Assembly (NCBI GenBank): GCA_900543035.1
Contig: UQPV01000001.1
Span: 26,669-90,668, forward strand
Length of the DNA stretch: 64,000 nucleotides
Source of the DNA: an uncultured Solobacterium sp.
GTDB lineage: Bacteria; Bacillota_I; Bacilli_A; Erysipelotrichales; Erysipelotrichaceae
Direction of reading: 5' to 3'
Numbering within the stretch: position 1 is the stretch's first letter; every line of letters starts with the position of its first letter. The notes beneath the pieces were generated by a model. The model searched no databases and was not told the DNA's origin. It saw only the letters and a list, made by a program, of their open reading frames with translations. Made by a program: the position numbers and the translations under genes. This document shows, piece by piece, positions 1-7,906 of the stretch.

Positions 1-121
1 CCAGGCCCAGACGGAATCCGGGCACCGGCAGCGGGATCACGATGAGCGATTCGACATAATGAAACAGGATGGCCAGCGCACAGAGCATCGTGAAGGTGGT
101 CAGACGGCGTGTCGCGCTCAT
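1..121 (-). CDS. Gx transporter family protein (EetB-like), N-terminal fragment
   Basis: The first 40 residues of a membrane protein run off the left edge. The readable part has a short basic N-terminus, a hydrophobic helix and a VIPLPVPGFRLGL segment. That pattern is typical of the Gx transporter family, annotated historically as heptaprenyl diphosphate synthase component I. Its ATG overlaps the stop of the NusG-domain gene (ATGA), so the two are translationally coupled. In Listeria, to my knowledge, a homologous pair (EetA/EetB) belongs to the flavin-based extracellular electron transfer locus. That role is inferred here from gene order. The rest of the gene is outside the window. Confidence 0.7.
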   Translation of the reverse strand, partial: MSATRRLTTFTMLCALAILFHYVESLIVIPLPVPGFRLGL

Positions 122-486
122 TGGATCTGCGTATCCACGGCGCCTTCCCCGCCGCCCTCGATCTGCACGACCACCTCATTGGGCAGGCAGATGATCGGGG
201 TAGCCGGATCGCTCACATACCCCTGGATCGAACAGTAATGATACGGGGAATTCTCTTTTTCGACCCGCACCTTTCCATCCTTCACTTCGATCTCCACCTC
301 GCCCAGCTTTCCATCCACCGCATAGACACCATCTTCCTGCAGCGGCACCCTGAGCACTTCCTCTTCTCTGACACTGACGACCACATCGCTGTTCCCCTGT
401 GCGTCATAGGCGAACCACAACGGCACATAAAAAAGCACACAGCTGATCATGATGACAAGAATGCAAATTTTGTCTGCCCGCTTCAT
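118..486 (-). CDS. NusG domain II-containing protein (EetA-like)
   Basis: 122-residue protein with one N-terminal membrane helix (about residues 5-25) and an extracytoplasmic beta-rich domain. The segment around CSIQGYVSDPATPIICLPN is the NusG domain II signature. I start it at position 486 because GGAGGA lies 5 bases upstream of MKRADK; an earlier in-frame ATG at 507 has no such site. The stop codon overlaps the next gene. The family is unrelated to transcription factor NusG function and usually neighbours Gx transporters and FMN-binding proteins, as it does here. Confidence 0.8.
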   Translation of the reverse strand: MKRADKICILVIMISCVLFYVPLWFAYDAQGNSDVVVSVREEEVLRVPLQEDGVYAVDGKLGEVEIEVKDGKVRVEKENSPYHYCSIQGYVSDPATPIICLPNEVVVQIEGGGEGAVDTQIQ

Positions 487-538
487 ATCGTCCTCCAACG
501 ACATCAATTATACGTCAGTATGTGCCTTTTTGAAAGAT

Positions 539-937
539 TTAATTTTCCTTGTCCAGCGCCTGCTGGTATGTCTCGACATATTTCTGGATCGAGATGGTGC
601 ATCCGCTGAGCACATCGGCGTTCAATGCCCTCCCCTGCTCATCATACAGCAGGTCCTGCGCGCCATGCTCCGCCAGATACTCTTCCAGGAAAGCGATCTG
701 TTCATGCCATTCCTTGCCGATGCTGCTCGCGCGCTTGAGGCCGTATTCCTCTTTCTGCTCCTTTTTGGAGACCCCGCCCTCGGTCTCATCGATGGATACT
801 GAGACGACATCTTCGCCGTTCATCTCGACCTCGACCTTGATCTCTTCATCGCCGTTTTCGCTGACCGCCTCTTTCTTCACGCTGGCGCTGCATGCGCACA
901 GCAGCGCTGCCGCCATAAGGATTGCCATCTTCTTCAT
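539..937 (-). CDS. FMN-binding domain lipoprotein (PplA-like half)
   Basis: 132-residue predicted lipoprotein. Residues 1-15 are a signal peptide and LCAC gives the lipobox with Cys16. The C-terminal half (about residues 65-130) resembles the FMN_bind domain. The usual S-G-A-T flavinylation motif reads SGCTIS (about residue 111), so the acceptor Thr is kept. Such proteins carry a covalently attached FMN added by ApbE and pass electrons outside the membrane. GGAGG precedes the ATG by 8 bases. It heads a minus-strand unit with the NusG-domain and Gx transporter genes, 52 bases downstream. No ApbE gene is visible in the window. Confidence 0.75.
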   Translation of the reverse strand: MKKMAILMAAALLCACSASVKKEAVSENGDEEIKVEVEMNGEDVVSVSIDETEGGVSKKEQKEEYGLKRASSIGKEWHEQIAFLEEYLAEHGAQDLLYDEQGRALNADVLSGCTISIQKYVETYQQALDKEN

Positions 938-1040
938 CTTGCAGACCTCCTAGTTCACTGTCTGAATTGTTTCCTCTTTCTCCTTTTCTATACCCGCGCG
1001 GAAGAAAGAAATGTCAGAATGAAGCAGGAAGCCGCGGTAT

Positions 1041-1559
1041 TCAGCCTTTTTTCTCTGTCTCGCGGTATGTTTCGGCCAGCTCTGCATAGTGCGCCGCATT
1101 CCAGCGGATCATCTCGATCTGCTCAGGGCGGATGGGCTTGACATGAAACGGCGCGCCGATCGCCACCTGATGCGCGGCGACCCGCTTGTCCTCGCTGACC
1201 AGCGCGCAGGCGCCCACGATGCTCTCGCTTTCCACATAAGCGCCGTTGAGCAGAGTGGCCCGCATGCCGATGAGCACATGATCTTCCAGATGCGCGCCAT
1301 GCACGATCGCGCCATGGCCGATGGTGACGCCGCGGCCGACCACGACATCATATCCTTTGTCACAGTGCATGATCGTCCCATCCTGCACGTTGCTTCCTTC
1401 CCCGATCACGATGCGGCCCGTGTCTGCCCGCAGGATGCAGCCATACCATATCGAGGCGCCGGAGGCGACATGCACATCGCCGATCAGCACCGCATCCTCT
1501 GCGATGAAAGCATCCTCCGCGATCTGCGGAAGCTTTCCTTTCCATTCTTTCAATATCAT
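1041..1559 (-). CDS. Gamma-class carbonic anhydrase-like hexapeptide protein
   Basis: 172-residue left-handed beta-helix protein of the gamma carbonic anhydrase / YrdA family. Hexapeptide repeats run from about residue 15 to 140 (for example IGEGSNVQDG, GVTIGHGAIVHG). Histidines at IMHCD, IGHG and IVHG match the three metal ligands of the family. Family members hydrate CO2 or have uncertain roles. I chose the ATG at 1559, with AGGTG a few bases upstream; an ATG six bases earlier is also possible. It follows sigK by 55 bases on the same strand. Confidence 0.85.
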   Translation of the reverse strand: MILKEWKGKLPQIAEDAFIAEDAVLIGDVHVASGASIWYGCILRADTGRIVIGEGSNVQDGTIMHCDKGYDVVVGRGVTIGHGAIVHGAHLEDHVLIGMRATLLNGAYVESESIVGACALVSEDKRVAAHQVAIGAPFHVKPIRPEQIEMIRWNAAHYAELAETYRETEKKG

Positions 1560-1614
1560 TTGCATCACCTGTTCACCGAACATTATAGCATGCGCCTGCG
1601 CAGAAAACAGCAGT

Positions 1615-2322
1615 TTATCGGGAAACCGCGTTCTTCTCCTGGCGGCGGAAGGCACGATACAGCTTGAGAAACGCGCGCTTTTCGATGCGCGAGACATAAG
1701 AGCGGGAAATGCCGAGCTCCTGCGCGATCTCCTTCTGGGTCTGTTCCTTGCGTCCATGCAGGCCGAAGCGCTTTTCGATGATCATCAGCTCCCGCTCATC
1801 CAGCAGCGGCAGAAACGCCTGCAGCTGCTTCAGCCGTTCCTCCAGCACGATCTGCTCACAGACGCTTCGCTGTTCAGGGGCGGCGATCGCGTCCATCAGG
1901 GTGATCTCGCTGCCATCCTTCTCATTGGCGATCGGCTCATTGAGCGAGACATCCGAAAAGGAATTGCGGTTCTTGCGCAGATACATGAGGATCTCGTTCT
2001 CGATGCAGCGGGAAGCATAGGTCGTCAGCTTCTTCCCCTTTTCCGGCGCAAACGTATCTACGGCCTTGATCAGCCCGATCGTCCCGATGCTGATCAGATC
2101 ATCGGTCTGGGTCCTGCGGATGTCATACTTCTTCACGATATGCGCCACGAGCCTGAGATTGTGCTCGATCAGCTGATCGCGCGCATACGCGTCTCCCTTC
2201 TGCAGCGCCGCAAGGCAGCGCTCCTCATCTTCCCGCGACAACGGGCGGGCAAAGCTCTGCGAACGGATATATCCGGTAAAATAAGACATATGAGACAATA
2301 GCTCAATCAGCCACGCAAACAT
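1615..2322 (-). CDS. sigK: RNA polymerase sporulation sigma factor SigK
   Basis: 235-residue sigma-70 family factor for late mother-cell transcription. Region 2 contains IEHNLRLVAHIVKKY, DLISIGTIGLIKAVDTF and YASRCIENEILMYLR. Region 4.2 ends with QKEIAQELGISRSYVSRIEKR, very close to SigK. The hydrophobic N-terminus (MFAWLIELLSHMSYFTGY, before IRSQSFARPLS) looks like a pro-sequence, so membrane proteolysis of pro-SigK is expected. The gene is continuous, with no skin element. AGGTG lies upstream of the chosen ATG. SigE was considered, but region 4 and the N-terminus fit SigK better. Confidence 0.92.
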   Translation of the reverse strand: MFAWLIELLSHMSYFTGYIRSQSFARPLSREDEERCLAALQKGDAYARDQLIEHNLRLVAHIVKKYDIRRTQTDDLISIGTIGLIKAVDTFAPEKGKKLTTYASRCIENEILMYLRKNRNSFSDVSLNEPIANEKDGSEITLMDAIAAPEQRSVCEQIVLEERLKQLQAFLPLLDERELMIIEKRFGLHGRKEQTQKEIAQELGISRSYVSRIEKRAFLKLYRAFRRQEKNAVSR

Positions 2323-2338
2323 TTCATCACCTGTTTCC

Positions 2339-2367
2339 ACTTTATGCGACAGCTTCCGCGATTATGC
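2339..2367 (-). promoter_or_regulatory. Candidate SigE-type promoter of sigK
   Basis: On the minus strand GCATAAT is followed after 14 bases by CATAAAGT, close to the SigE consensus (KMATATT, 14-15 bases, CATACAMT). Transcription would begin about 10 bases before the sigK start codon, right at its AGGTG ribosome site. SigE control of sigK is established in Bacillus; here it rests on sequence match only. Confidence 0.5.
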
Positions 2368-2452
2368 GCAGCAAAACGATCCGCGCCGTTTGCTTTCGAT
2401 TTAATTTTTTGATAAGATAAAATTGTATGTTCAGTCAATGGGAGGGATCGGT

Positions 2453-2992
2453 ATGAGAAATATCCCCGGCACTGTCTGCCTGATGGGCGCAATGTTCATC
2501 CTCTGCGGATGCATGAATCAGGAAGCAGGATCGGTGAACGAAACGATTCAGGAAAACAATGAACGCATCGGCACGACTGCCGAAACGAACAGCGAGATCA
2601 CGGAAGTGGACGACATGGACAGCGCGCGTGCCCTGCTGAGCGAACAGTGGGACATCCAGCAGCCTGGTGCCCTTCCCGAGGGATTCAGCGTCCAGGGCTA
2701 TTATGTCTATGACCGCAACATGGTGGAGATCCGCTATCATGACGAAGAAGGGCATGAGCTCTATTACCGCACCAGCACCCGCAGCGGGGACATCAGCGGA
2801 AACACGCAGCAATACAGTCAGAAAGAAACGATCGATGCCGGTTCCTTCACCGACATCAAGGTAAAAGGAAGCAATGATCTGTGGAATGTGGCAGTCTGGG
2901 TCAAGGATGGCATTTCGTATTCCATCACCGATGAAAGGGGACTGAACACGGCGGTATTGAGCACCATGATCGAAAGCCTCAGCAGCGAATGA
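2453..2992 (+). CDS. Small lipoprotein, possibly DUF4367-like
   Basis: 179-residue predicted lipoprotein. Signal peptide residues 1-19 with lipobox LCGC and Cys20; then a Ser/Thr/Glu-rich linker to about residue 60. The globular domain has the pattern PEGFSVQGYYVYDRNMVEIRY ... DIKVKGSNDLWNVAVWVKDG. That resembles DUF4367, found in extracellular parts of Firmicute anti-sigma or surface proteins. GGGAGG precedes the chosen ATG; an upstream in-frame ATG at 2423 has no such site. It is monocistronic, divergent from sigK, and closed by a strong terminator. Function is unknown. Confidence 0.75.
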   Translation: MRNIPGTVCLMGAMFILCGCMNQEAGSVNETIQENNERIGTTAETNSEITEVDDMDSARALLSEQWDIQQPGALPEGFSVQGYYVYDRNMVEIRYHDEEGHELYYRTSTRSGDISGNTQQYSQKETIDAGSFTDIKVKGSNDLWNVAVWVKDGISYSITDERGLNTAVLSTMIESLSSE

Positions 2993-3011
2993 ATGTTCGC
3001 TGCTTTTTTTT
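2981..3011 (+). terminator. Rho-independent terminator after lipoprotein gene
   Basis: AGCAGCGAA and TTCGCTGCT form a 9-bp stem around the stop codon, followed by a run of T. Confidence 0.9.
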
Positions 3012-3071
3012 GAAATGTTTTTCAATTTAAACGCTTACTTACAACTTTTTCAGAAAATGTTTCAAAATCCA

Positions 3072-3100
3072 TTGACACCTTTTCTCCCTTTTTGTAGAAT
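3072..3100 (+). promoter_or_regulatory. Sigma-A promoter of cstA
   Basis: TTGACA (3072-3077), a 17-base spacer and TAGAAT (3095-3100). It lies just before the T-box leader, so transcription should start near 3107. Confidence 0.85.
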
Positions 3101-3106
3101 GTTTCC

Positions 3107-3391
3107 GTACTCAACATTCAAATGCATCGATCAGGAAGGGATTTCCCCGCTCCGCTCACAGAGAGCCGCATAAGCTGAGAAACGGCAGCATGGAAGGGAA
3201 AGACGATCGCCTGTGAGCAGTGAACTGAACACATACACATGTCAGTAAGGGATCCGCAGTTTCCGCGTTATGGAAAGACACATTGGATATGATGTGGATG
3301 AGCGGCAGCAATGCAAGCTGAGTGGTACCGCGGAAACAGGGTTTTCGTCTTGGCGCAGAATTTTTTCTCACCAAGACGAAGACCCTTTTTT
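3107..3391 (+). promoter_or_regulatory. T-box riboswitch leader upstream of cstA
   Basis: Tandem T-box signs are all present. Stem I is closed by GCTCACAG (3154-3161) and CTGTGAGC (3211-3218), with the conserved AGAGAGCC and GCTGAGA segments inside. The T-box core AGTGGTACCGCG is at 3321-3332. A terminator with stem CGTCTTGG/CCAAGACG flanked by GGG/CCC and a T run spans 3339-3391. The TGGT bulge implies a tRNA with discriminator A. The best specifier candidate is ATC (Ile) at 3206-3208, but I am not sure of the register. Uncharged tRNA should allow read-through into cstA. Confidence 0.9.
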
Positions 3392-3419
3392 GGATGCTGA
3401 GAGAAAGGGAGGAAAGTTT

Positions 3420-5126
3420 ATGAATGGTTTACTGTTATTGGGGATCGCCTGCGTCATCCTGATCGCGGCATATCTGCTGTATGGCCGTTATCTCGTCAAG
3501 ACCTGGGGCATCGATCCCAATGCCGTCACTCCGGCCGTGGAAAAAGAAGACGGAGTCGATTACGTGCCCAGCAATAAATGGGAGGTGTTCGCGCATCAGT
3601 TTTCATCCATCGCCGGCGCTGGTCCGGTCACCGGTCCGGTCATGGCGATGATGTTCGGCTGGCTGCCGGCATTCCTGTGGATCATCATCGGTGGCATCTT
3701 CTTCGGTGCCGTACAAGATTTCGGCGCATTATACGCATCGGTAAAATCACATGGCAAATCGATGGGACAGCTCATCGAGGATCATATCGGTCATACCGGC
3801 AGGAAGCTGTTCTTTCTGTTCAGCTGGCTGTTCACCTTGCTGGTCATCGCCGCGTTCGCGGACATGGTCGCCGGCACCTTCAATGGCTTTTCTGAGTCCG
3901 GAGAGGCGCTGCAGCCCAACGCGTCTGCCGCAAGCATCTCAATCCTGTATGTGTTCGTGGCCATCGCTTTCGGCCTGTTCTTGCGCAAGACAAAGATCAG
4001 CGGATGGAAACAGGCCGTGATCGCCATCGCGCTCATCCTGCTCATGCTGGCGGCCGGCATCGCTTTTCCGGTCTATTTGGGCAAACAGGCATGGATCTAC
4101 ATCGTGTTCGTCTATATCTTCTTTGCCTCCATCACACCGATGTGGCTGCTGAAACAGCCGCGTGACTATCTGACCACTTTCTTGTTCATCGGCATGATCG
4201 CCGCGGCCGTGATCGGCGTCTTCGTCAGCAACCCGACCATCACCACGCCGGCCTTTACTGGCTTTGTCTCTGAGAGCGGCAGCTATTTGTTCCCGACGCT
4301 GTTCGTCACGATCGCCTGCGGCGCGGTCAGCGGGTTCCACTCACTGGTTTCCAGCGAGACCAGCAGCAAGCAGATCCGCAATGAGAAAGACATGCTGCAG
4401 GTCGGATACGGAAGCATGCTGCTGGAATCACTGCTCGCGGTGCTCGTCATCGTCGTGGTCGGCTCGTTGAGCTCCCTGAGCGCCAGCGGCGTCCTCAATG
4501 CAGACCTGAGCGCAATGGCTGAAGGCGCAACGCCGTTCACCCAGTTTTCAGTCGGTGTGACCGGCCTGATCGCGCAGCTCGGCCTGCCGCAGGAATGGGG
4601 ACTGTGCATCATGACGATGTTCGTCTCCGCCCTGGCACTCACTTCCCTGGACGCCGTGGCACGCATCGGCAAGATGTCTTTCCAGGAATTCTTCGAAGCG
4701 GACAAGAACAAAGAGAGATCACCGCTCATCCGCTTCCTCACCAACAAATATGTGGCGACCTTCATCACGCTGTTCGCCGGATGGCTGCTCAGCCTGGGCG
4801 GCTACAACAACATCTGGCCGCTGTTCGGCTCTGCCAACCAGCTGCTTGCCGCGATGGTGCTGATCGCCCTCTCGGTATTCCTGAAAGTGACCGGCCGCAA
4901 AGGCTTCATGCTGTATTTCCCGATGTGCGCCATGCTCATCGTCACGATGTCTTCGCTCGGCCTTTCCATCTACAACATCTGCATGAAGCTGTTCGTCAAT
5001 GGCGGCTTTGTCTTCCTCACTGACGGCCTGCAGCTGATCGTCGCGATCCTGCTGGTAGCGCTGGGACTGATGATCGCCTTCTGTTCCGGCAAGAAGCTGG
5101 TCACCGCCAAGCAGGAAACTGAATGA
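3420..5126 (+). CDS. cstA: CstA family peptide/pyruvate transporter
   Basis: 568-residue polytopic inner-membrane protein of the carbon starvation CstA family, with many hydrophobic helices across its whole length. The N-terminal signature YGRYLVKTWGID is followed by FAHQFSSIAGAGPVTGPVMA and GGIFFGAVQDFGALY, all characteristic. Members import peptides or pyruvate during nutrient limitation. It is shorter than E. coli CstA (about 700 residues), as is usual in Firmicutes. GGGAGG lies upstream of the ATG at 3420. Control by the T-box leader points to amino-acid-starvation induction. The gene is monocistronic with its own terminator. Confidence 0.92.
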   Translation: MNGLLLLGIACVILIAAYLLYGRYLVKTWGIDPNAVTPAVEKEDGVDYVPSNKWEVFAHQFSSIAGAGPVTGPVMAMMFGWLPAFLWIIIGGIFFGAVQDFGALYASVKSHGKSMGQLIEDHIGHTGRKLFFLFSWLFTLLVIAAFADMVAGTFNGFSESGEALQPNASAASISILYVFVAIAFGLFLRKTKISGWKQAVIAIALILLMLAAGIAFPVYLGKQAWIYIVFVYIFFASITPMWLLKQPRDYLTTFLFIGMIAAAVIGVFVSNPTITTPAFTGFVSESGSYLFPTLFVTIACGAVSGFHSLVSSETSSKQIRNEKDMLQVGYGSMLLESLLAVLVIVVVGSLSSLSASGVLNADLSAMAEGATPFTQFSVGVTGLIAQLGLPQEWGLCIMTMFVSALALTSLDAVARIGKMSFQEFFEADKNKERSPLIRFLTNKYVATFITLFAGWLLSLGGYNNIWPLFGSANQLLAAMVLIALSVFLKVTGRKGFMLYFPMCAMLIVTMSSLGLSIYNICMKLFVNGGFVFLTDGLQLIVAILLVALGLMIAFCSGKKLVTAKQETE

Positions 5127-5135
5127 TGATCATGA

Positions 5136-5164
5136 AAAGATCGGAATCTTTCCGGTCTTTTTTT
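5136..5164 (+). terminator. Rho-independent terminator after cstA
   Basis: AAAGATCGGAA pairs with TTCCGGTCTTT and is followed by a T run. Confidence 0.85.
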
Positions 5165-5211
5165 GCGCTTGGATCGAAAAAAAAGCCATGACCATCGTCA
5201 CAGCCTTGCAG

Positions 5212-6276
5212 TCATTCGCTCATGAATGGCTGATAATGCAGAGCGAAGCTGATCTTCGTGTTGAGATCCTCCAGGATGATCGCAAAGGCATCCGGATCAA
5301 ACACGGCCACATCGATATAGGAATAAAACGTCCCGATCGCCCCGCCGATGGTGTGCGCGATGGACAGCTTCTGCAGCTGCTCATCCAGCCGCTTCTCCAT
5401 CGTCTGCCGGATCAGCGCGTTCTTTTCATCCTCATAAGGGTTTTCATAATACAGATAGCCGTATTCGCCGCCTTTGTCCTTGAAATCCTTGCAAGAATCA
5501 TAATTGCGCTGCAGCACCTCTTCCTGCAGCAGCGCGTTGGTCGTGATGATGAGCTTCATGTCATTGCGCAGCGTATCGTGCACCGGCTGCTCATTCAGCT
5601 TGTACACCATGTAGATGCTCGTCGGATCATGATATTCCAGCCAGTCATGCGCGATGATGATATCACAGACGTCTTCATAAAAATTCGGCAGCAGGCAGAA
5701 ATTCTCACAGTCCGCGGCCGGCTCATCGACCGCCTCAACGCTTGCGATGCGTGCTTCCAGCTCCAGCTCGCCAAGAAACAGTTCCAGCATATATGCTGAC
5801 ATCTCTCGTTTGCGCTCTTCATCCAGGATATCCCGATATCCCGGACAATAGACCTGGGCATGCAGGCATTTGTTTTCCTCATCGATCTCATAAAACACGG
5901 TAAAATCCGCGCCGGTATACACCTTGTCCTTGATGCGCACGGCCGCATTGGCTGCCTTGGAAGTAAAAGGCGGCAGCCAGGCATTGATGATCCAGTCCTC
6001 CACGAGCGCGCGCGGAGCGTTCTGCCGGATCAGCGCGGCGATATACTGGACCGTCTTGTTGGGACCGGTATCCAGCGTAAACTCGAAGAAGCCATCCGCG
6101 TTGCGTTCGATCAGCGCCTTGCATCCGCATACTTTTTCCAGCATGCCGTCGATCTCGCCGCGCAGTTCCTCCAGCGCGGCCTCATCCTCTTCTTTCAGCG
6201 CGCGCTCCAGTTCCCCGCGCAGCTTCATGAAGCTCTCCCAGAAATACTTTACCCGCATCTTGCAGTTCACAGACAT
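5212..6276 (-). CDS. Conserved hypothetical protein, 354 residues
   Basis: I do not recognise a family. The protein is acidic and cytoplasmic, without signal peptide or clear membrane helices. The first 45 residues are charged and probably helical; the remainder is mixed alpha/beta with many aromatic residues, for example NFYEDVCDIIIAHDWLEYHDP and YGYLYYENPYEDEKNAL. AAGGA precedes the ATG by 7-8 bases. It lies downstream of sigF on the same strand with a 49-base gap holding a TATAAT-like hexamer, so it may have its own promoter. No link to sporulation can be claimed from sequence. Confidence 0.6.
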   Translation of the reverse strand: MSVNCKMRVKYFWESFMKLRGELERALKEEDEAALEELRGEIDGMLEKVCGCKALIERNADGFFEFTLDTGPNKTVQYIAALIRQNAPRALVEDWIINAWLPPFTSKAANAAVRIKDKVYTGADFTVFYEIDEENKCLHAQVYCPGYRDILDEERKREMSAYMLELFLGELELEARIASVEAVDEPAADCENFCLLPNFYEDVCDIIIAHDWLEYHDPTSIYMVYKLNEQPVHDTLRNDMKLIITTNALLQEEVLQRNYDSCKDFKDKGGEYGYLYYENPYEDEKNALIRQTMEKRLDEQLQKLSIAHTIGGAIGTFYSYIDVAVFDPDAFAIILEDLNTKISFALHYQPFMSE

Positions 6277-6325
6277 CCCTCTTTCCTTAAGTCAGTACAT
6301 TATAGCATGATGTCTGCCGCCGTGG

Positions 6326-7054
6326 CTATGCATTCACGAGCCGATTTTTCAGCTCCTTGAGGATCCGCCGCTCCAGCCTGGACACCTGCACCTGTGAGAT
6401 CTGCAGCCTGGCGGCGATATCCTCCTGCTTCATGCCCAGATCATAACGATAGTGCAGCAGCAGCTGATCCCGCTGCGGCAGCCGCTTCACCTCCCGCATC
6501 AGCGACACATGCATGGCGACATCCTGCGCGCGCGGATCGGCCACCTTGTCCTGCAGCACGATGGGAGAGCCATCGTTCTCATAGATGACCTCATCGAACG
6601 ACAAGGTAAACTGATTTGCCTCAAAGGCGAGGATGACCTCAGAGAGGTCGAAGCCGCCTTCTGCGGCGATCTCCTCATAATGCACCTCCCGGCCCAGACG
6701 CTGCTGCAGCTCATCGCGGATCTTCAGCATCTGCAGATAGTTCTCCTTCATGCTGCGGGAGATGCGCATGCTGCCGTCATCCCGGAAGAAGCGCTTCATC
6801 TCGCCCAGGATCATCGGCACCGCATAAGTCGAAAACTTGACATGATAGCTCAGGTCAAAATGGTTCAGCGCCTTCATCAGCCCGACACAGCCGATCTGGA
6901 CGAGCTCCTCAAACGGGATACGGCTGGAAGAAAACCGCCTTGCCATGGCATAGACAAGGGGCTGATTGCGCTCCACAAAAACATCCTTAGCTTCATCAGA
7001 GCCATGCTGAATTGCCTCGATCAGCTCTTCGTTGCTCAGCTCGCTGAAATTCAC
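6326..7054 (-). CDS. sigF: RNA polymerase sporulation sigma factor SigF
   Basis: 242-residue sigma-70 family factor of the forespore. Region 2 includes FEELVQIGCVGLMKALNHFD and FSTYAVPMILGEMKRFFRD. Region 3 follows, and region 4 ends in QEDIAARLQISQVQVSRLERRIL. The residues and the gene order dacF-spoIIAA-spoIIAB-sigF identify SigF rather than SigG. It overlaps spoIIAB by four bases (ATGA). Its activity would be held by SpoIIAB until SpoIIAA is dephosphorylated. Confidence 0.95.
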   Translation of the reverse strand: MNFSELSNEELIEAIQHGSDEAKDVFVERNQPLVYAMARRFSSSRIPFEELVQIGCVGLMKALNHFDLSYHVKFSTYAVPMILGEMKRFFRDDGSMRISRSMKENYLQMLKIRDELQQRLGREVHYEEIAAEGGFDLSEVILAFEANQFTLSFDEVIYENDGSPIVLQDKVADPRAQDVAMHVSLMREVKRLPQRDQLLLHYRYDLGMKQEDIAARLQISQVQVSRLERRILKELKNRLVNA

Positions 7055-7467
7055 TGCAGCTTCTTCTCGATGTGCAGGCTCGTGCCTACGCCCGGCCTAG
7101 ACTCGATGTGAAAGACATCCGCAAAGCTCTGCATGATCGTAAATCCCATCCCGCTGCGTTCCAGATCTTCTCTGCTCGTATATAATGGCTGCATGGCCAG
7201 ATCGATGTCTTCGATGCCGCAGCCTTGATCGTAAATGTCGAGGATCACGATTTCCTCATCACAGCAGACCTCCAGATAGATATCCCCGTCTTCATCGCCG
7301 CCATACCCGTGGATCATGGCGTTCACGACCGCTTCCGCCACGATCGTCTTGATCTCCATCAGCATTTCCATGCCCAAATGCAGCGGGGCGAGGAAGGCCA
7401 CCACGCTGGTGCGGGCGAACACTTCGTTGACCAGCTTGCTCTTGAACACGAGCTTCATCTCATTCAT
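7051..7467 (-). CDS. spoIIAB: Anti-sigma F factor SpoIIAB (serine kinase)
   Basis: 138-residue GHKL ATPase-fold protein. The N-box helix is EIKTIVAEAVVNAMIHGYGG, the G1 box is DIYDQGCGIEDI, and the G2-type segment is RSGMGFTIMQSF. It binds and inhibits SigF and phosphorylates SpoIIAA. ATGA overlaps link it to both neighbours, which supports balanced synthesis of the three partners. Confidence 0.95.
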   Translation of the reverse strand: MNEMKLVFKSKLVNEVFARTSVVAFLAPLHLGMEMLMEIKTIVAEAVVNAMIHGYGGDEDGDIYLEVCCDEEIVILDIYDQGCGIEDIDLAMQPLYTSREDLERSGMGFTIMQSFADVFHIESRPGVGTSLHIEKKLQ

Positions 7468-7781
7468 CGTCTTCCCTCATTTCTTTCATAGCGGATGATC
7501 CGGAAAATGCCCGACATCTCAAAGATCGTCTTGTTGAGCCGGGACAAATTGCATACGATCGTCTCTCCGCCTGCCTTCTTCATCTGCTTATAACGGGCCA
7601 GCACATAGCCGATGCCGGTGCTGTCCACGAAGCTCACCTTCTCAAAGTCCAGCTTCAGCACCCGGGGACGATACTGCTCGATGAGGCGGATGCTGGGCTC
7701 TTTCAGCTTCATGACGCTCAGGTTGTCGAGCTCTCCCTCAAAATAGAGGCAGAGCGTCCCATCCTGATACTGGTGTTTCAT
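7464..7781 (-). CDS. spoIIAA: Anti-sigma F factor antagonist SpoIIAA
   Basis: 105-residue STAS-domain protein. The phospho-acceptor serine lies in FVDSTGIGYVLARY. Dephosphorylated SpoIIAA captures SpoIIAB and frees SigF. I start it at 7781, with GGAGGG close upstream; the open frame extends further but without a ribosome site. A 115-base gap separates it from dacF. The gap contains the dacF terminator and a sequence resembling a Spo0A box. Confidence 0.93.
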   Translation of the reverse strand: MKHQYQDGTLCLYFEGELDNLSVMKLKEPSIRLIEQYRPRVLKLDFEKVSFVDSTGIGYVLARYKQMKKAGGETIVCNLSRLNKTIFEMSGIFRIIRYERNEGRR

Positions 7782-7826
7782 TTCATCCCTCCGTCCCCAC
7801 TTTACCACAGCGCTTTGCGGCATGGG

Positions 7827-7841
7827 AAAAATGCGACAAAA
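7827..7841 (-). promoter_or_regulatory. Spo0A-box-like sequence before spoIIAA
   Basis: The minus strand reads TTTTGTCGCATTTTT, one core mismatch from the Spo0A box TGTCGAA. It sits about 45-60 bases upstream of spoIIAA, where Spo0A acts in Bacillus. No convincing SigH promoter was found alongside it. Confidence 0.35.
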
Positions 7842-7883
7842 GTTGTCAGGATGCGCCAGCAAAACCGTTCGACGCCAGATGAC

Positions 7884-7906
7884 AAAAAATGTCCGCCTAA
7901 GCGAAC
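7884..7906 (-). terminator. Terminator overlapping the dacF stop codon
   Basis: Minus strand GTTCGC, loop TTAG containing the stop TAG, then GCGGAC and a T run. The stem is six pairs including one G-U. It would partly separate dacF transcription from spoIIA. Confidence 0.65.

Noticed and set aside
1615..2322. skin element or split sigK
   Set aside because: The sigma factor frame is continuous from start to stop.
3026..3041. cre-like site (AAACGCTTAC) upstream of the cstA promoter
   Set aside because: Too many mismatches to the CcpA consensus; kept out of the features.
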